A DNA stretch of 64,000 bases from JBBDQZ01 sp040905705 (lineage in GTDB: Bacteria; Bacteroidota; Rhodothermia; Balneolales; Natronogracilivirgulaceae). Below the pieces are notes generated by a model. That model searched no databases. It was not told the origin of the DNA and saw nothing but the letters and a program-made list of their open reading frames with translations. Made by a program: the position numbers and the translations under genes. Below, piece after piece: positions 61,166 through 64,000 of this stretch; the first letter of the stretch is position 1; each line of letters begins with the position of its first letter. Location of the stretch: contig JBBDQZ010000050.1 of NCBI GenBank assembly GCA_040905705.1, positions 36,442 through 100,441 on the forward strand. Direction: 5' to 3'.

Positions 61166-63100
61166 ATGTCCGAAAAATCAGCAAAGATAACGACCTCCGA
61201 ACCGGCCAATCCGGATATGGACCTGTTGCGGTTTACGACCGCCGGCAGTGTGGACGACGGAAAAAGCACGCTTATCGGACGATTGTTATATGACAGCAAA
61301 TCGATTTTTGAAGATCAGTGGGCGGCACTGGAGACAACAGCCGGAAACCGAAGCGGAGGTGAGGTAAATCTGGCCCTGCTCACCGACGGGTTGCGGGCCG
61401 AGCGGGAGCAGGGTATCACCATTGATGTGGCATATCGCTATTTTGCCACCCCCAAACGCAAGTTTATTATCGCCGACACACCCGGACATGAACAGTATAC
61501 ACGCAATATGGTAACAGGAGCGTCTACGGCCGACCTTGCGATTATTTTGATCGATGCACGGAAAGGTGTGCTGACCCAGAGCCGGCGGCATGCGTTTTTA
61601 TCGTCCCTCCTGCAAATCCCCCATCTGGTGGTCGCCGTGAACAAGATGGACCTGGTTGATTACAGTGAGGAGCGTTTCGATGAAATTATTCATGATTTTC
61701 AGAACTTTTCAGAAAACCTGGATGTCAGCGATATCACGTTTATTCCCATTTCCGCACTCAAAGGCGACAATATTGTTAACAGCCGTGATAATATGCCGTG
61801 GTATCGGGGGGCGACACTGCTGCATCATCTGGAGCACGTGAAAGTGGGATCGCGGAAAAACGCCCAGGATTTTCGCTTCCCGGTACAGTATGTGATCCGG
61901 CCGGATCAGGATTACCGGGGTTTTGCCGGACGGATGGTGTCCGGAAATATCCGGGTGGGTGAAGAGGTGACGATATTGCCCTCAGGGGAACAGACCCGGA
62001 TCGCTTCTATTCAGACGCCGGACGGGCCGGCCGACGAAGCCAAAACAGGTGTGTCGGTTGTGCTGGAGATAGAGCATGAGGTCGACATCAGCCGGGGGGA
62101 CATGATTGTCCGGAAGAACAATATCCCGGAATGCAAAACAGCCTTCGAAGCCACGGTCAGCTGGATGAGCAAAGAGCCGCTGCGGGTCGACAAGCCCTAT
62201 ATATTGATGCAGACTTCCCGGTCGACCCAGGCGCTGGTTATGGATGTACGGTACCGGATCAATGTGGATTCCCTGCACAGGGAAGACGCCGGTGAGCTGG
62301 GGCTGAATGAGATTGGACGGGTTTCGATCGAGACGGCACAGCCGCTCTTTTTTGATGCTTACAAGATCAACAATGCCACCGGAAGTTTCATCATGATCGA
62401 TCCCGATTCGAATGTGACGGTAGGTGCGGGGATGATTCGCAGTACCAGCACAACGGCGTTGAGCGACCAGGCAACACTCAAACAGGAAGAGGCCGCCCAT
62501 ACGCCGGATTTGCAGAACCGGAACCTGACCTGGGAGCCGTGGAACATCGGCAGGGAGGAGCGCGAGGATCGCAACAGTCATAAAGCGCATGTGATCTGGT
62601 TTACCGGGGCTTCCGGCGCCGGGAAAAGTACCATTGCCCGGGCACTGGAACGAAAATTATGGGATCTCGGACAACGGACCATGTTGCTGGACGGTGACCA
62701 GGTGCGCCACGGCCTGAACAGCGATCTCGGGTTTGACCCCGCCGATCGCAAAGAAAATATCCGGCGGGTGGGCGAGGTTGCCCGGCTGTTTTTCGAGCAC
62801 GGAAACGTGGTTTTATGTACGTTTGTCTCTCCTTACCGGAAGGATCGACAGGCTGTCCGGGAGCTCTTCCCCGAAGGACGGTTTACGGAGGTGTATGTCC
62901 ATTGTGAGCCCGAAACATTGCAGCTGCGCGATCCCAAAGGACTGTACCGGAAGGCGAAGGAGGGAAAATTGCGGTCGCTGACCGGGTATGATGCCGATCA
63001 TGAGGCGCCGGAGGGAGAGGCGTTGTCTGTCGATACCGATCGGGCCGGCGTGGATGAGGCGGTGAGCCTGATACTGAAGGAGTTGAATGTAAAAAGCTGA
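61166..63100 (+). CDS. cysNC: Fused sulfate adenylyltransferase GTPase and APS kinase
   Basis: The N-terminal CysN part is an EF-Tu-like GTPase that powers CysD. It has GSVDDGKSTLIGRLLYDSK, DTPGHEQYTRNMVTGAS and NKMDLVDY, and two beta-barrel domains up to about residue 430. The C-terminal CysC part phosphorylates APS to PAPS, with Walker A GASGAGKSTIARALE, LDGDQVRHGLNSDLGF and DPKGLYRKAKEG. From ATG 61166 the protein has 644 residues. A TTG at 61127 would give 657. Such fusions are known in many bacteria. No cysH, cysQ or sulfite reductase gene is in the window. Confidence 0.95.
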   Translation: MSEKSAKITTSEPANPDMDLLRFTTAGSVDDGKSTLIGRLLYDSKSIFEDQWAALETTAGNRSGGEVNLALLTDGLRAEREQGITIDVAYRYFATPKRKFIIADTPGHEQYTRNMVTGASTADLAIILIDARKGVLTQSRRHAFLSSLLQIPHLVVAVNKMDLVDYSEERFDEIIHDFQNFSENLDVSDITFIPISALKGDNIVNSRDNMPWYRGATLLHHLEHVKVGSRKNAQDFRFPVQYVIRPDQDYRGFAGRMVSGNIRVGEEVTILPSGEQTRIASIQTPDGPADEAKTGVSVVLEIEHEVDISRGDMIVRKNNIPECKTAFEATVSWMSKEPLRVDKPYILMQTSRSTQALVMDVRYRINVDSLHREDAGELGLNEIGRVSIETAQPLFFDAYKINNATGSFIMIDPDSNVTVGAGMIRSTSTTALSDQATLKQEEAAHTPDLQNRNLTWEPWNIGREEREDRNSHKAHVIWFTGASGAGKSTIARALERKLWDLGQRTMLLDGDQVRHGLNSDLGFDPADRKENIRRVGEVARLFFEHGNVVLCTFVSPYRKDRQAVRELFPEGRFTEVYVHCEPETLQLRDPKGLYRKAKEGKLRSLTGYDADHEAPEGEALSVDTDRAGVDEAVSLILKELNVKS

Positions 63101-63635
63101 ATCCGCTATAAAATTGACGCCCATTCGATTTGGGCTAAGCTTAGACATAAACTTAGCGGGGGTTTCTTCTTGGAATCAAACCACAACTCTTCTTATAGGT
63201 CGCTCAACCCACCCGGAAATATCGCGGGTTTCTTCCGGGCGTACATAGACGTACTAACTCCAAGCCATAAGATATTTACTTATAATATCTTATGGCTTTT
63301 GTGTTTTTGAAAGCGGCCAACATTCGGCAAACATTTTCACTTCGTTGCGTCTTATTGCCTGGTTCAACCTTTTCTAAATCTATGGAAGGAATTTCCCAAA
63401 TTTAAGCGCCACGAATACATAACTGAAAACGAAGGTCAGTCCTTCGAGTTCTATTTTTCGAATGGGACATTGAAAGAGAAAGGCATATTTCTGCAATAAA
63501 GTTATCGGATTTGATATCGGACAATAACAGACATCTATTGGACAGGGGGTGATTTGTGCTTTCAATTTATAGGAAGAAGATTCTTTTATTCCTCCAGCAT
63601 TTTACCATTTTAAGTGTATAATTTGTGTAGTGAAT
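63101..63635. other. Intergenic stretch after cysNC
   Basis: No credible gene is seen. It holds several hairpins: GCTAAG/CTTAGC (63134-63157), CCCGGAA/TTCCGGG (63212-63239) and the terminator at 63262. GGGTTTCTTC appears twice next to the first two. The rest is AT-rich with short unconvincing ORFs. Confidence 0.4.
63262..63300 (+). terminator. Terminator after the sulfate operon
   Basis: A perfect 15-bp stem (AAGCCATAAGATATT and its complement) with a 7-nt loop ends in a short T-run. It lies about 160 nt after cysNC. Its symmetry could also serve transcripts coming from the right. Confidence 0.75.
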
Positions 63636-64000
63636 TCAGTTATTGCCCACGCCATGAGCCGATCCTGCCTGTATGCTTTGGTATAGTTTGTGGACATATA
63701 CGATGTACCTGACGTAGGCATCAACCCATTCGCGTCCGGCTTCCACGCTTTGGTCTTTTCTTTGCTGAGCCTTTTGTGCTTCGCTATACAATTTCGAGGT
63801 CTTTTTCTGAATTTCTTCAGCAAGCATATCGGTAACCGGCTTGATATCTCCGGATTGAAGGGCCTTTTCTGCTATTTGGATATCGTTGGAAGTCGGTTGC
63901 GCAGGTTTTAACCCGGTAAACGGCATGCCTTCGGCCTCCCTGTGCAGGCGCACTGTGGTTGACATAAAGTAGCGTTCGGCCAGTTCGCGGGATTCGCCGC
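63636..64000 (-). CDS. DUF6448 family protein, partial
   Basis: The frame is open to the right edge of the window, so the N-terminus is missing. The visible 120 or so residues match the second half of DUF6448 proteins: ESRELAERYFMSTTVRLHREAEGMPFTGLKP, then IQIAEKALQSGDIKPVTDML, and EAGREWVDAYVRYIVYVHKLY near the end. The ATG at 63965 is internal. The family has no known function. Members seen elsewhere often have signal peptides, but that part cannot be checked here. Confidence 0.75.
   Translation of the reverse strand, partial: GESRELAERYFMSTTVRLHREAEGMPFTGLKPAQPTSNDIQIAEKALQSGDIKPVTDMLAEEIQKKTSKLYSEAQKAQQRKDQSVEAGREWVDAYVRYIVYVHKLYQSIQAGSAHGVGNN

Noticed and set aside
63380..63565. 61-codon minus-strand ORF after the sulfate operon
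   Set aside because: No motif, atypical composition, and surrounded by non-coding sequence.

Overview
The window looks like a chromosomal segment from a free-living bacterium of the FCB group. Balneolota/Rhodothermota-type or another Bacteroidota relative is most likely. This is an inference from gene families (DUF5683-like and DUF3108 envelope proteins, a large DcdB-type dCTP deaminase, a FISUMP-like protein, a Tat-tagged Gfo/Idh oxidoreductase, the ccmCDEF layout), from weak Shine-Dalgarno signals, and from promoters with a TAnnTTTG -7 element. Apart from one accessory block the content is core metabolism. I see no insertion sequence, prophage or CRISPR array.

Layout. 0.2-4.2 kb: lysine/diaminopimelate genes dapB-dapA-dapD and an aminotransferase, convergent with a 601-residue protein of unknown function. 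6.7-13.8 kb: a lipoprotein sugar dehydrogenase, the dTDP-rhamnose operon rmlADCB, an EVE protein overlapping a dCTP deaminase, and rsmE. 13.9-23.2 kb, minus strand: an S41 protease, hslVU, an RNase E/G with a very long low-complexity tail, murA, a small winged-helix-like protein and a lipoprotein. 23.5-28.8 kb, plus strand: an ArsC-like protein, a DUF3108 protein, dut, an MFS transporter and a class A penicillin-binding protein. 28.9-29.7 kb: a FISUMP/InlB-repeat-like lipoprotein gene broken by one in-frame stop. 30.0-43.2 kb: a nearly complete branched-chain amino acid block, ilvB-ilvN-ilvC-cimA-leuA-leuC-leuD-leuB-proC on the minus strand, with ilvD divergent on the plus strand. 43.9-48.0 kb: cytochrome c maturation genes ccmCDEF, followed by a DUF5683-like protein, truA and tRNA-Asn. 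50.0-57.9 kb: an accessory block of exported enzymes (two paralogous amidohydrolases, a SelA-like PLP enzyme, a remnant of a second SelA-like gene, a Gfo/Idh oxidoreductase) and a gamma-glutamyltransferase. 58.0-63.1 kb: sulfate uptake and activation (SLC13 permease, cysD, fused cysNC). A partial DUF6448 gene runs off the right edge.

The strongest unexpected signal is the leader RNA in front of the sulfate operon. A promoter at 58062-58090 would give a leader of about 270 nt. It encodes an 18-residue peptide beginning MCMCCM, with three Cys codons in its first five codons. Three mutually exclusive helices follow or flank it, the last being a strong intrinsic terminator whose U-run ends 22 nt before the permease start codon. 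This is the architecture of ribosome-mediated transcription attenuation, with cysteine supply as the natural signal.

A second candidate lies before ilvB: a leader ORF ending in a peptide made almost wholly of Ile, Leu and Val, with paired CTA codons and alternating complementary segments. The ilvD side of the same divergent region also holds short ORFs with runs of Leu or Ile codons. Together these suggest that this lineage controls Cys/Met and branched-chain pathways with leader peptides. Only comparative and RNA data can prove it.
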